Assembly (NCBI RefSeq): GCF_003063645.1 | Contig: NZ_NESJ01000007.1 | Coordinates: forward strand, 62,001-126,000 | DNA length: 64,000 nucleotides | Source of the DNA: Limnohabitans sp. 2KL-51 | Lineage (GTDB): Bacteria; Pseudomonadota; Gammaproteobacteria; Burkholderiales; Burkholderiaceae_C | Reading direction: 5' to 3' | Shown: piece by piece, positions 51,428 through 60,165 of the stretch | How positions within the stretch are numbered: the stretch's first letter is position 1 | How the letters are laid out: the number at the start of each line of letters is the position of its first letter | Notes under the pieces: generated by a model | Databases searched by the model: none | What the model saw: only the letters and a program-made list of their open reading frames with translations | What the model was told of the DNA's origin: nothing | Program-made: the position numbers and the translations under genes

Positions 51428-52303
51428 TCAGACTTTCTTGCGCAGTTGCTCGCCGAACAAGCCATTGGGCTTGAGCACCAGCATGAGCAACACCACGATG
51501 TAGGGCGCAATGTCCTTGAAGCCTTCGGGCAGATAAAAGCCCGAAAGCGACTCAACGATGCCGATCACCAAGCCACCCACGATAGCGCCGGGCAAGCTGC
51601 CAAAGCCGCCGACCACCGCTGCGGGAAAGGCCTTCAGGCCAATGAAGCCCATGTTGGCGTGCACAAAGGTGATGGGGGCCAACAGCAACCCTGCTACCGC
51701 CGCCACCGCTGCGGCCAGACCCCAAACCAATCCGTTGATCTGCTTGACCGGGATGCCCATGTAATAGGCAGCCAGTTGGTTTTGCGAGGCCGCCTGCATG
51801 GCAACGCCCAGCTTGCTGTACTTGAACATGGCAAACAAGCCCAGGCACAAAATGCCAGTCGCGCCGATCACCACCATTTGCTCGGCCGCGATCACCAGAC
51901 CGCCCAAGCGCAGCACTTCGCCCGCATAGGGCACGGGCAGGGTGTGGGTGTCGGTGCCCACATCGGGGATCATGGTGATCAGGCCGCGCAGCACATAGCC
52001 CACACCAATGGTCAGCATGACGATGGAAAAAGCCGGTTGCCCCAAGATAGGGCGAATGACCAGGCGCTCAAGCAGCACACCAAAAATCCCCATGGCCACG
52101 ATGGCCGCAGGCACAGAAATCCAAAAAGGAAAGCCCAGCAGCGTCATGGCGGCCAGCCCCGAAAAGGCCCCCACCATCATCAGGTCGCCCTGGGCAAAGC
52201 TCACCGTTTCGGTGGCCTTGTAAATCAGCACGAAACCCAGGGCAATGAGTCCGTAAATACAGCCCTGGGCCACACCGCTGATCAGCAGTTGCAGCAATTG
52301 CAC
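51428..52303 (-). CDS. livH: ABC transporter permease LivH
   Basis: 291 residues with eight to nine helices. The N-terminus M-Q-L-L-Q-L-L-I-S-G-V-A-Q-G-C-I-Y-G-L-I-A-L-G-F is strongly LivH-like. The contact loop S-K-L-G-V-A-M-Q-A-A-S-Q-N-Q-L-A-A near 180-196 fits LivH permeases. First gene of the operon livHMGF-ligase-livK; the promoter must lie in the 172-base divergent gap, where no clear motif was found. Confidence 0.92.
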   Translation of the reverse strand: MQLLQLLISGVAQGCIYGLIALGFVLIYKATETVSFAQGDLMMVGAFSGLAAMTLLGFPFWISVPAAIVAMGIFGVLLERLVIRPILGQPAFSIVMLTIGVGYVLRGLITMIPDVGTDTHTLPVPYAGEVLRLGGLVIAAEQMVVIGATGILCLGLFAMFKYSKLGVAMQAASQNQLAAYYMGIPVKQINGLVWGLAAAVAAVAGLLLAPITFVHANMGFIGLKAFPAAVVGGFGSLPGAIVGGLVIGIVESLSGFYLPEGFKDIAPYIVVLLMLVLKPNGLFGEQLRKKV

Positions 52304-52475
52304 GCCTGTCTCCTCTTGGTTCTGTCTAGCCGAGTTCGCTGGGCTTAGCGGTGCAGTGCTTCAACACCGCTCGAAGCATTTGCGAACGACCGTGCTATTG
52401 TGCATGGCTTACGCGAGACTTTCTCTAGGGGTTGTCCCCCATTACGGTCGATACACAAGGCTTCAATATCTCCCC

Positions 52476-53867
52476 ATGACGCATTCCATTCGCATCGGTT
52501 CGGGCCTGGGCTTTTATGGCGACAACTGGGAACCCGTGGTGGCCAGCATTGAGCGCGGCCAAGTGCAATTTATCGCCAGCGACCACTTGGCCGAACTCAC
52601 CTTGGCCATTTTGCAAAAAGACCGGCAACGCGACCCTGCTTTGGGCTATGCCCGCGACGTGGTGCCCATGCTGCTGCGCCTGTGGCCCCTGATGCAGCCG
52701 CGTGGGGTCCGGTTCGTTTGCAACGCGGGCGGGCTCAACCCGATGGGCGCGGCGCAGGCGGTGCAAACGGCGCTCGCGGCCAAAGGCTGGCACCCGCGCA
52801 TTGCGGTGGTCAGTGGCGACGATGTGTTGCCCTTGCTGCAAGCACCCGAAACCCAATTTGACCACTTGATGAACGGCGCCGATGTGAACGGCGTGCGCGA
52901 GCGGCTGGTGTTTGGCAACGCTTACCTTGGCGCGCAACCCATCGTGGAAGCACTGGACCATGGTGCCGATATCGTGATCACCGGGCGCGTGGCCGACGCA
53001 GCGCTGTTTCTGGGGCCGCTGGTGCATGGCCTGGGCTGGAAGCTGGCCGATGCGGCCAAGCCCGAGGACTTCAACCGCCTGGCCCAAGGCCTTACGGTGG
53101 GGCATTTGCTCGAATGCTCGGGCCAGGGCAGTGGCGGCAATTTCGGCAGCCAGGGCCATTGGCAAAATATCCCGGATCTGGCACACATCGGCTACCCCAT
53201 TGCCGAGGTCTGGCAAGACGGCACGGCCTTCATCACCAAGGCACCCGACACAGGCGGGCTGGTCAACTTCGACACCGTGCGACAACAACTGCTGTACGAG
53301 GTGCACAACCCGCACGCGTACTTTTCACCCGATGTGGTGCTGGACATGGGCCAGATCCAATTGACCGACGAGGGCCAGCACCGCGTGCGATTGACCGGCG
53401 CACAAGGCCGCGCACCGACAGATCAGCTGAAGGTGGTGGCGGGCTTTAGGGATGGCTTCAAGGCCGACATCACTTGGGGCTTTTCATGGCCTGACGCCTG
53501 GGACAAAGTGCTAGCGGCCGAGGCCATGATCCGCAGCCAACTGCAAGAGCGAAAAATGCCGTTTGACGAGTTGTTTGTGGAATACCCCGGCCTGAATTCG
53601 GCGCACGGCCCACTGGCCCCGCTGCCGCCTGCGGCTGAACTGAACGAACGCGCAGAAATTTGGGTGCGCATGGTGCTGCGAACGCCCGTCAAATCGGTGG
53701 CCGATGGCTTCGGGCGGCTTTTCCCCTGGATGGCGTTAAGCGGCCCGGCCTACACCTGCGGCTTTCAGGGTCTGAACAATACCAGCGAGCTGCTTGGCAT
53801 CTGGCCCACGCTGATGGATCGACACCTTGTCAAAGCGCGCATTGAAATGCTGGAGGTGCAATCATGA
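52476..53867 (+). CDS. atuA: Acyclic terpene utilization AtuA family protein (DUF1446), N-terminal part
   Basis: 463 residues, start M-T-H-S-I-R-I-G-S-G-L-G-F-Y-G-D. The G-S-G-x-G-F-Y-G-D opening, F-V-C-N-A-G-G-L-N-P near 82, D-I-V-I-T-G-R-V-A-D-A-A near 164 and E-C-S-G-Q-G-S-G-G-N-F near 208 match the DUF1446/AtuA family. In P. aeruginosa AtuA is one polypeptide needed for citronellol and geraniol use, with unknown chemistry. Here the C-terminal domain is encoded by a separate coupled gene. It diverges from the liv operon. It supports the identification of the 30-40 kb operon as atu-like, although it is 12 kb away. Confidence 0.85.
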   Translation: MTHSIRIGSGLGFYGDNWEPVVASIERGQVQFIASDHLAELTLAILQKDRQRDPALGYARDVVPMLLRLWPLMQPRGVRFVCNAGGLNPMGAAQAVQTALAAKGWHPRIAVVSGDDVLPLLQAPETQFDHLMNGADVNGVRERLVFGNAYLGAQPIVEALDHGADIVITGRVADAALFLGPLVHGLGWKLADAAKPEDFNRLAQGLTVGHLLECSGQGSGGNFGSQGHWQNIPDLAHIGYPIAEVWQDGTAFITKAPDTGGLVNFDTVRQQLLYEVHNPHAYFSPDVVLDMGQIQLTDEGQHRVRLTGAQGRAPTDQLKVVAGFRDGFKADITWGFSWPDAWDKVLAAEAMIRSQLQERKMPFDELFVEYPGLNSAHGPLAPLPPAAELNERAEIWVRMVLRTPVKSVADGFGRLFPWMALSGPAYTCGFQGLNNTSELLGIWPTLMDRHLVKARIEMLEVQS

Positions 53868-54268
53868 GCATAACCCTGCGTATTCCGCTGGTCCGCATCG
53901 CCCACGCCCGAAGCGGCGACAAGGCCGACTGGGTGGACTTTGGCCTGTTTGCGTGGAACGAGGCGGGTTACCGCATCATCGAGCGCGAAGTGACGGCGGC
54001 CCAAGTGCAAGCGCACTTTGCGCCCTGGCTGCCGGGGCAGGTGGATGCCTGGCCTTTGCCGAACATCCTGGCCCTGAAGTTCGTGTTGCACGGCGCTTTG
54101 CAAGGCGGCGGCGCACGTAACCTGCGCCTGGACAACTTGGGCAAAGCCATGGGTGCAGCGCTGTTGCGCATGGAGATCGAGGTCAGCGCCGAAGAATTGG
54201 CGGAGGCACAAAAAAGCCCCCGAAGGGGCTGGTGGCCAAACGGCACCCCATCGACGAGCACCTCATAG
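53864..54268 (+). CDS. AtuA-like C-terminal ferredoxin-fold domain protein
   Basis: 134 residues, ATGA overlap with the AtuA gene. I-A-H-A-R-S-G-D-K-A-D-W-V-D-F-G-L near 11-27 is the hallmark of the C-terminal AtuA domain, usually fused to DUF1446. The region near residue 85, L-H-G-A-L-Q-G-G-G-A-R-N-L-R-L-D-N-L-G-K, is also family-typical. The last ~15 residues are encoded in the terminator of the opposite gene and are likely not conserved. Confidence 0.8.
   Translation: MSITLRIPLVRIAHARSGDKADWVDFGLFAWNEAGYRIIEREVTAAQVQAHFAPWLPGQVDAWPLPNILALKFVLHGALQGGGARNLRLDNLGKAMGAALLRMEIEVSAEELAEAQKSPRRGWWPNGTPSTSTS
54209..54230 (-). terminator. Terminator of the sulfatase operon, overlapping the AtuA-domain gene
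   Basis: On the minus strand AGCCCC-TTCG-GGGGCT is followed by five or six T residues. It lies 43 bases past the sulfatase stop but inside the 3' end of the convergent gene. Confidence 0.75.
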
Positions 54269-54272
54269 CTTG

Positions 54273-55586
54273 TCACCTGGACGGCATGTGGCGCAAGGTA
54301 TAGGCCACATCCACCCGGGCATCTTCTGGCACAGGCGGGACCTGTGCATTCCATTCGAGCCAGGCCGCCTGCATGGCCTTGAACTTGTCCGGCTGACGGT
54401 GTGCCTGATTGGCCCGCTCCCGGGCATCTTCTGACAGGTTGAACAGGTATTCGTGGTCATCGACCTGGAGGTATTTCCAATCACCCTCACGGTGCGCCCG
54501 CTGTTGCTTGTATTTCATGCGCCAGAACATCGGTCGCTCAAAGGTCTTCTGAGCATCCTGCAAGGTCGGTCTCATCGACACACCATCCAGTACATGCCCT
54601 TCAGGCGGCTGCGCTTGGGCGATGTCCAGCACGGTGGCGGTCCAGTCCATGGTCAGGCAGTGTTGTGTGCAGACGCTGCCAGGCTGGGTAATCCCCTTGG
54701 GCCAATGCACGATGTAGGGGACACGGATACCCCCTTCCGTCAAGTCCATCTTGCCGCCCACCAAGGGCCAGTTGTCCGAGAAACGCTCGCCGCCATTGTC
54801 GCTGGTGAAAATGATCAGCGTATCGTCCAGCTGCCCGGTCTCGCGCAAGGCCTCCACCACCCATCCGATGCCCTCGTCCATTTCGCGGATCATCGTGCGG
54901 TAGGTCTCCACATTGCCACCATCGAGGTGCATGTTGTCTTTGACGATATCGGGGTTGATCTGGCCCTGAGCACGTGTCTCCCAGGGCCAGTGGGGCGCCG
55001 TGAAATGCAGGCTCAGAAAGAATTTTTGGCCCTCAGCCGCACGGTCGCGCACATACTGCGCGGCCCGTCTGGAGATCAGGTCGGTCAAGTAGCCCGGCTC
55101 ATCGTAGGGCTGGCCGTCCAGTTCCAGATCCGACCCAGTCCCTCGCGCGTTGTGGCCGTAATAACTCACGCCGCCCGACATGGGGCCGAAGTGGTGCATG
55201 TAGCCCGATTTTTCTGGACCAAAATGAGGCCGAAATCCAAGATGCCACTTGCCAATCAAGGCCGTGTGGTACCCCTGCGCCTTGAGCATGGACGGCAATG
55301 TCGGCAAGTTGGCGTGAAGTCCCATTTCAGGATGGCCACGCGTAGACCCCAACAAGGGCTCTTCACTGGCCCCGCGGACCCAATACTGGTAGCGACCGGT
55401 CATCAATGCAAAACGTGTGGGGGAGCACACAGGCGAGTTCGAATACCCATTCACATACTTCAGGCCCTGGGCCGCCAGACGGTCCAGCACCGGTGACACA
55501 GGTCCAAACCCGGCCTCGCGCCCTTCATAACAGCCCAAGTCGGCGTAGCCCAGATCGTCGGCGACGATGAAAATGAAATTGGTCAT
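54273..55586 (-). CDS. Sulfatase family hydrolase without signal peptide
   Basis: 437 residues. Catalytic C-S-P-T-R at 54-58 is the C-x-P-x-R formylglycine motif, preceded by metal-binding D-D at 10-11 and followed by G-R-Y. H-L-G-F-R-P near 106 and a D-N-G-G near 250 complete the arylsulfatase pattern. No signal peptide is present; the gene begins directly with the first strand (M-T-N-F-I-F-I-V-A-D-D), so the enzyme should be cytoplasmic and its substrate imported. A formylglycine-generating enzyme is not encoded nearby. Last gene of the operon with two Bug receptors and an NTF2-like gene, so it probably acts on the imported sulfate ester. Confidence 0.85.
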   Translation of the reverse strand: MTNFIFIVADDLGYADLGCYEGREAGFGPVSPVLDRLAAQGLKYVNGYSNSPVCSPTRFALMTGRYQYWVRGASEEPLLGSTRGHPEMGLHANLPTLPSMLKAQGYHTALIGKWHLGFRPHFGPEKSGYMHHFGPMSGGVSYYGHNARGTGSDLELDGQPYDEPGYLTDLISRRAAQYVRDRAAEGQKFFLSLHFTAPHWPWETRAQGQINPDIVKDNMHLDGGNVETYRTMIREMDEGIGWVVEALRETGQLDDTLIIFTSDNGGERFSDNWPLVGGKMDLTEGGIRVPYIVHWPKGITQPGSVCTQHCLTMDWTATVLDIAQAQPPEGHVLDGVSMRPTLQDAQKTFERPMFWRMKYKQQRAHREGDWKYLQVDDHEYLFNLSEDARERANQAHRQPDKFKAMQAAWLEWNAQVPPVPEDARVDVAYTLRHMPSR

Positions 55587-55599
55587 TTGCAGGTGTTGT

Positions 55600-55983
55600 T
55601 CAGGCGGGGCCAGATGTACCCTGGTACGCCAGCATGCGCAGGCGTTGCTGCCCATCTGCGCCAAGCTCGGGCATCCACACCGTCAGAAACAAGCTGCGCA
55701 CCGCTTTGGACTGCCCACCGATGATCACCTCGGCCGACATGCGTCCAGTCACCATTTCGCCCGGGCCTGCCGTATGCACTTGCAAGTCTTCAAAACACAA
55801 GGTCAGGTACTTCAAACTGCCGCTGGCCATTTTGTCCAGATAGGTGGTCTTGGTATCGCGCCCCCCCGTGGAATGCACGTAGACCAGCCCATCCGACAGC
55901 AAGGCTTCGAGTACTGCGATGTCACCACTCAGCATGGCCTGGCGGCGTTGCTCTTCTGCGATCAATGCGCTCATGTTTTTCAT
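55600..55983 (-). CDS. NTF2-like/SnoaL-type small protein
   Basis: 127 residues, starting in an ATGA overlap with the Bug gene; a second ATG nine bases later (M-S-A-L-I-A-E-E-Q) is an alternative. The cone-shaped NTF2 fold is suggested by E-E-Q-R-R-Q-A-M-L-S-G-D and L-S-D-G-L-V-Y-V-H-S-T-G near 38-49. Related small proteins (DUF4440/SnoaL-like) act as isomerases, hydrolases or lyases. Context suggests a step in the catabolism of the imported ester. Confidence 0.75.
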   Translation of the reverse strand: MKNMSALIAEEQRRQAMLSGDIAVLEALLSDGLVYVHSTGGRDTKTTYLDKMASGSLKYLTLCFEDLQVHTAGPGEMVTGRMSAEVIIGGQSKAVRSLFLTVWMPELGADGQQRLRMLAYQGTSGPA

Positions 55984-56951
55984 TCCATTTTGATGTTCGA
56001 GCGGCGCACTACGTCCGCCCATTTGGGGATTTCTTTTTTCACCAATTCGCCAAATCCGGCCACCGTGCTGGTCTGCAGATACACCCCCATCTGGGAGAAT
56101 CTTTGCTCTAGACCAGCTTCAGTGAGCGCTTTGCCCACCTCGGCATTGAGCCGCTCGACCACCGCTGGCGGCAACGCAGCAGGCCCCACCAGACCCGCCC
56201 AATCCCGGACATCAAACTGGGGAAATCCAGCTTGGGCAAAAGTCGGTACACCGGGCAGCGCTTCCAGCGGTTCTGCCGCCGTGACCGCGATGGCCCGCAA
56301 ACGACCGCTTTTGATGTGGGGCAGCGCCGCAGCCAGCGAAGCGAACATCATGTCCACCTGCTCGCCCATCAGGTCTTGCAAAGCCGCCACCGGCCCCCGG
56401 TAGGGCACATGCAAAATGAAGGTGCCGGTCAACTGCTTGAAATACTCGCCCATCAAATGCGCGGGCGAGCCTGCACCACCGGAGCTGTAAATCAGCTTAC
56501 CAGGGCTTTTACGGGCCAAAGCCATCAATCCGCTCACATCCCGCACTGGCATGTTGCTGCGGACCACGAGCACGTTGTAGGTCCACTGCGTTTGGCTGAT
56601 GGGCACAATGTCTTTCAAGGTGTCATAAGGCATCTTGGCGACCAGGGCGGGCAATACCGTGTGCGGCATGAACATGATGCCCAGGGTGTGGGCATCGTTG
56701 CTTTTGGCCACCTGGTCCATGCCGATGAGCCCGGTGCCCCCGGACCGGTTTTCCACAATGAAGGGCTGCCCAAAAACTTTGGACAAACGGTCTGCCAAAT
56801 GCCTGGCCATCGGGTCCCAAGGGCTGCCAGCAGCCGATGGCACCACGATGCGCACCGGTTTGGCGGGCCAAGCCTGGGCGCGGCCGACAGAGGTCAGGGA
56901 CGCCAGACTCGCCGCACCGAGTGTTTGAATGAGTTGCCGACGGGTCGTCAT
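55980..56951 (-). CDS. Bug-family tripartite tricarboxylate transporter receptor
   Basis: 323 residues with a probable Tat signal (T-T-R-R-Q-L-I-Q then a hydrophobic run, cleavage after R-A-Q-A). The mature start P-A-K-P-V-R-I-V-V-P-S-A-A-G and P-F-I-V-E-N-R-S-G-G-T-G fit Bug receptors. It is five bases after the next Bug gene, giving tandem receptors in one operon. It likely delivers a carboxylate or sulfate ester to an external permease. The two tandem receptors are different in sequence, not recent copies. Confidence 0.88.
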   Translation of the reverse strand: MTTRRQLIQTLGAASLASLTSVGRAQAWPAKPVRIVVPSAAGSPWDPMARHLADRLSKVFGQPFIVENRSGGTGLIGMDQVAKSNDAHTLGIMFMPHTVLPALVAKMPYDTLKDIVPISQTQWTYNVLVVRSNMPVRDVSGLMALARKSPGKLIYSSGGAGSPAHLMGEYFKQLTGTFILHVPYRGPVAALQDLMGEQVDMMFASLAAALPHIKSGRLRAIAVTAAEPLEALPGVPTFAQAGFPQFDVRDWAGLVGPAALPPAVVERLNAEVGKALTEAGLEQRFSQMGVYLQTSTVAGFGELVKKEIPKWADVVRRSNIKME

Positions 56952-56955
56952 GCGG

Positions 56956-57936
56956 TCAGTCCAACTTCACGCCGGCTTTGCGGATGGCCGGGCCCCACAG
57001 GGCATCGTCTTGCTTGAGGAAGGCCGCAAATTCGGCCGGAGTCTGCGCCTTCAGATCACCGCCATAGGAGCGCCATTTAGCGATCAGATCTGGGTTTTGG
57101 GCTGTGGCCTTTTGCATGGCCTCGCCCAGTTTGGCCACCACAGCGGCCGGTGTGCCCGCAGGCGCAAACAAGCCAATCCAGGCGGTGGGACTGAAGTCAG
57201 GCAAACCCGACTCGGCAAAAGTGGGCACATCCGGAAAGTTGGGGTGTCGCGTCTTGCCCGTCAGTGCCAAGATCTTCAGCTTGCCAGCCTTGACGTTGCC
57301 AATGGCAGCGGGCAGCGCATCAAAAATCACATTCACCTGACCTGCCACCAAATCCGCATAAGGGCTCGAGGTGTTGTAGGGGACAAAATTGATCTTGACC
57401 CCAGCGTTCGAGGCAAACCACTCACCGGCCAGATGGGAGTAGCTGCCCACACCCGATGTGGCCGATGTCAAGGAGCCGGGCTGTTTTTTCAGACGCTCGA
57501 TCAGTTCCTTCGCATTTTTCTCGGGCACGCTCGGGTGGGCTGTCAAAGCGGTGTTCAGCAGACCCACAACGCTGATGGGCACAAAGTCCCGCTCCACCTT
57601 GTAAGGCACTTTGGCACCATAGGTGTAGGGCAACACCGACATCGAAGTGGTCGAACCCATCACCAGGGTATAGCCATCGGGTGTGGCCTTGGCTCCCGCT
57701 TCCATGCCAATCATGGTGGAGGCACCCGGACGGTTTTCCACCACCACCGACTGCCCCAGCGCCTTGGACAACTCCAGCGCAATTTCACGGGTGTTGGCGT
57801 CGGGGCCTGTGCCCACGGGGAAAGGGGCAATGATCTTGATCGGCTTGCTCGGATAGTCCTGGGCCATGGCGGGCCAGGCACTGAACAAAGCCAAGGCCAA
57901 AGTGGCCAGGCCCAAGCGGCGGGTGGTGCGGTTCAT
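56956..57936 (-). CDS. Bug-family tripartite tricarboxylate transporter receptor
   Basis: 326 residues; Sec signal M-N-R-T-T-R-R-L-G-L then a hydrophobic helix, cleaved after A-M-A. The mature part begins Y-P-S-K-P-I-K-I-I-A-P-F-P-V-G-T-G-P-D-A-N. G-Q-S-V-V-V-E-N-R-P-G-A-S-T follows. It opens the minus-strand operon opposite the VOC/MhpA operon. Two receptors upstream of a sulfatase suggests uptake of more than one related compound. Confidence 0.88.
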   Translation of the reverse strand: MNRTTRRLGLATLALALFSAWPAMAQDYPSKPIKIIAPFPVGTGPDANTREIALELSKALGQSVVVENRPGASTMIGMEAGAKATPDGYTLVMGSTTSMSVLPYTYGAKVPYKVERDFVPISVVGLLNTALTAHPSVPEKNAKELIERLKKQPGSLTSATSGVGSYSHLAGEWFASNAGVKINFVPYNTSSPYADLVAGQVNVIFDALPAAIGNVKAGKLKILALTGKTRHPNFPDVPTFAESGLPDFSPTAWIGLFAPAGTPAAVVAKLGEAMQKATAQNPDLIAKWRSYGGDLKAQTPAEFAAFLKQDDALWGPAIRKAGVKLD

Positions 57937-58015
57937 GCGGGTATCTCCTGTTGGTGGATGGTCACGACCTTGAGGTCTGTCAGCATTCTTTCAAAACAGG
58001 TAAATTATCACTATG

Positions 58016-58039
58016 GGATAAACCATTAGTTTTTTATCC
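58016..58039. promoter_or_regulatory. Candidate operator between the two aromatic-type operons
   Basis: GGATAAA (58016-58022) and TTTATCC (58033-58039) form an inverted repeat with a 10-base spacer in the AT-rich divergent gap. A TAGAAT at 58051 could be the -10 for the VOC operon. The IclR gene in that operon is the obvious candidate regulator. Confidence 0.4.
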
Positions 58040-58084
58040 ACTAATCAAAATAGAATGAGTGCAATTTTTGCAAAAGGAGTGATC

Positions 58085-58645
58085 ATGGCCCAGCCACTTT
58101 CCCAGTCCAATTCGCTGGTCTTCAGCCACATGGGGATTTATGTGCGCGACCTCGAACGCATGGCCCGCTTTTACAAAGACGTGATGTGCTTCTTCGAAAC
58201 CGATCGCGGCGACTTGGGGCCCGTGCAGCTGGTCTTCCTCAGTCGCGACCCGTCCGAACACCACCAAATCGTGCTGGCCACGGGCCGCCCTGCGGACCTG
58301 TCGTTCAGCGTGATCAACCAGATTTCCCTGCGCGTGCCCGACTTGGCCTCGCTGCGCACGGTGCGTGACCGCGTCCAGGCCGAACCCGATGTGAGCGACT
58401 TGGTCTGCACCAGTCATGGCAACGCGGTGTCGATCTATTTTCGCGACCCCGAGGGCAACCGCCTGGAGGTGTTCCTGGACATGCCTTGGTACTGCGAGCA
58501 GCCGCTGCGCGAACCGATCGACCTGGACCAAAGCGACGAAGCCGTGATGGCAGCTGCTGAAGCACTGGCGCGCAGTCGGCCCAAATTTCGCAGCCGCGCC
58601 GAGTGGTTGAAAGAAATGCAGCAACTCATGGGCTACCAGGCATGA
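58085..58645 (+). CDS. VOC family protein (extradiol-dioxygenase-like)
   Basis: 186 residues, start M-A-Q-P-L with AGGAG upstream. Candidate metal ligands are H15 (S-H-M-G-I-Y), H60 or H111, and E128 in N-R-L-E-V-F, the ligand pattern of vicinal-oxygen-chelate enzymes. Single-domain proteins of this kind include extradiol dioxygenases, isomerases and glyoxalases. Next to an MhpA-like hydroxylase and an FAH-family hydrolase a ring-cleaving role is likely but unproven. The C-terminal 45 residues form an extra helical tail. ATGA overlap with mhpA-like gene. Confidence 0.82.
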   Translation: MAQPLSQSNSLVFSHMGIYVRDLERMARFYKDVMCFFETDRGDLGPVQLVFLSRDPSEHHQIVLATGRPADLSFSVINQISLRVPDLASLRTVRDRVQAEPDVSDLVCTSHGNAVSIYFRDPEGNRLEVFLDMPWYCEQPLREPIDLDQSDEAVMAAAEALARSRPKFRSRAEWLKEMQQLMGYQA

Positions 58646-60153
58646 ACCAGACGGTGTTTGACGTCGCCATCATCGGCTACGGCCCGGCGGGTGCCACGCT
58701 GGCCAACTTGCTGGGCCAATATGGCCTGTCGGTGCTGGTGCTCGAGCGAGAGGGCGAGATCTACCCCCTGCCCCGCGCCATCCATTTCGACGGCGAAACC
58801 ATGCGCGTGTTCGAGACCGCCGGTTTGCGCCCACAGGTTGAGAGCATCTCGCGCCCGGGCCTCAAGGGCATGTACTTCAACAACGCCGCTGGCGAGACCT
58901 TGCTGATCCGCGCCGGCACCCAAGAACGTGGCCCGCACGGCTGCGCCACCAACCACTACTTTCACCAACCCGAGCTCGAAGCCGTGTTGCGGTCTGGCTT
59001 GCAGCGCTACCCGCAGGTGCAAGTGCGCACCCACCACGAAGTCACTGCCATCGAAGACGGTGCTGACGCGGCCACCCTGAAAGTCACTGACCTGCAAACA
59101 CAACAAATTCATGCCGTGCAGGCCCGCTACGTGGTCGGTTGCGACGGCGCCCGCTCACTGGTGCGCAAAGTGCTGGGCACACGCATGCGCGATCTGGGCC
59201 TGCACCAGCCCTGGCTGGTGTTCGATGTGCGGCTCAAAACCGATGTGCCCACCCTGCCCGACCACACGGTGCAGCACTGTGACCCGTCCCGCCCCATGAC
59301 TTATTGCAATGTGACCGGCAACCGCAGGCGCTGGGAAATCATGCTCTTGCCCGGTGACAAGCCGGAGGAAATGGTCCTGCCCGAGACACTGTGGAAACTG
59401 GTGAGCAAATGGGTCACGCCAAGCCAAGCCGACATCGAACGCGCCGTGATCTACACCTTCCACTCGGTGATGGCCGAAGGCTGGCGACAAGGCCGCTTGA
59501 TGCTGGCAGGTGATGCAGCCCACCAAACGCCACCCTTCTTGGGCCAGGGCATGTGTGCGGCCATCCGCGATGTGTCCAACCTGGCCTGGAAGCTCGACGC
59601 CGTGCTGCGCGGCCGTGCAGACGATGGGCTGCTGGACACCTACGAAAGCGAGCGTTCACCGCATGTGCAGGCCTTCATCGACTTGGCCGTGAAGCTGGGC
59701 GACATCATCCAAACTACCGACCCGCACGCGGCACGCGAACGCGACGCCAAGTTCAAAGCCGGGCAGCCTGAGATCTTCCAGTTTCCGACGCCGCGCCTGG
59801 GCCCTGGCATCTGGCAAGGCGAGCAGGCACCGGTCGCCCAAGTATTTCCGCAACCCACGCTGGCCAACGGCCATCTGCTGGACACGCTGCTGGGCTTGAA
59901 CTTTGCCGTCCTGGGCCAGGACACCGTGTTGGCCGAAGTCAGTGAAGACACCCGTGAGCGCTGGCAGGCGCAAGGCGTGATCACCGTGCCTGCGCGCGAC
60001 CCCGAGGTCAAAGCCTGGCTGGACCAACAAGGCGTGCGCGCCGTGCTGCTTCGCCCGGACCGCTACATTCTGGGAGTGGCCCAAAGCAGTGCCGAGCTCG
60101 ATCGCATCAGCGCCGTGCTGCCCACTGCGGGTGCCTTGGCCCACGGATGTTGA
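58642..60153 (+). CDS. mhpA: FAD-dependent aromatic hydroxylase, MhpA-like
   Basis: 503 residues. The FAD Rossmann motif G-Y-G-P-A-G-A-T-L lies near 12-20, the DG motif V-V-G-C-D-G-A-R-S near 165-173, and the second FAD motif G-D-A-A-H-Q-T-P-P-F-L-G-Q-G-M near 287-301. The last ~100 residues are a thioredoxin-like domain usual in this group. MhpA hydroxylates 3-(3-hydroxyphenyl)propionate and cinnamate at the ring with NADH; substrate may differ here. It lies between the VOC and IclR genes and would prepare the ring for extradiol cleavage. Confidence 0.88.
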   Translation: MNQTVFDVAIIGYGPAGATLANLLGQYGLSVLVLEREGEIYPLPRAIHFDGETMRVFETAGLRPQVESISRPGLKGMYFNNAAGETLLIRAGTQERGPHGCATNHYFHQPELEAVLRSGLQRYPQVQVRTHHEVTAIEDGADAATLKVTDLQTQQIHAVQARYVVGCDGARSLVRKVLGTRMRDLGLHQPWLVFDVRLKTDVPTLPDHTVQHCDPSRPMTYCNVTGNRRRWEIMLLPGDKPEEMVLPETLWKLVSKWVTPSQADIERAVIYTFHSVMAEGWRQGRLMLAGDAAHQTPPFLGQGMCAAIRDVSNLAWKLDAVLRGRADDGLLDTYESERSPHVQAFIDLAVKLGDIIQTTDPHAARERDAKFKAGQPEIFQFPTPRLGPGIWQGEQAPVAQVFPQPTLANGHLLDTLLGLNFAVLGQDTVLAEVSEDTRERWQAQGVITVPARDPEVKAWLDQQGVRAVLLRPDRYILGVAQSSAELDRISAVLPTAGALAHGC

Positions 60154-60165
60154 ACAGAACCCACC

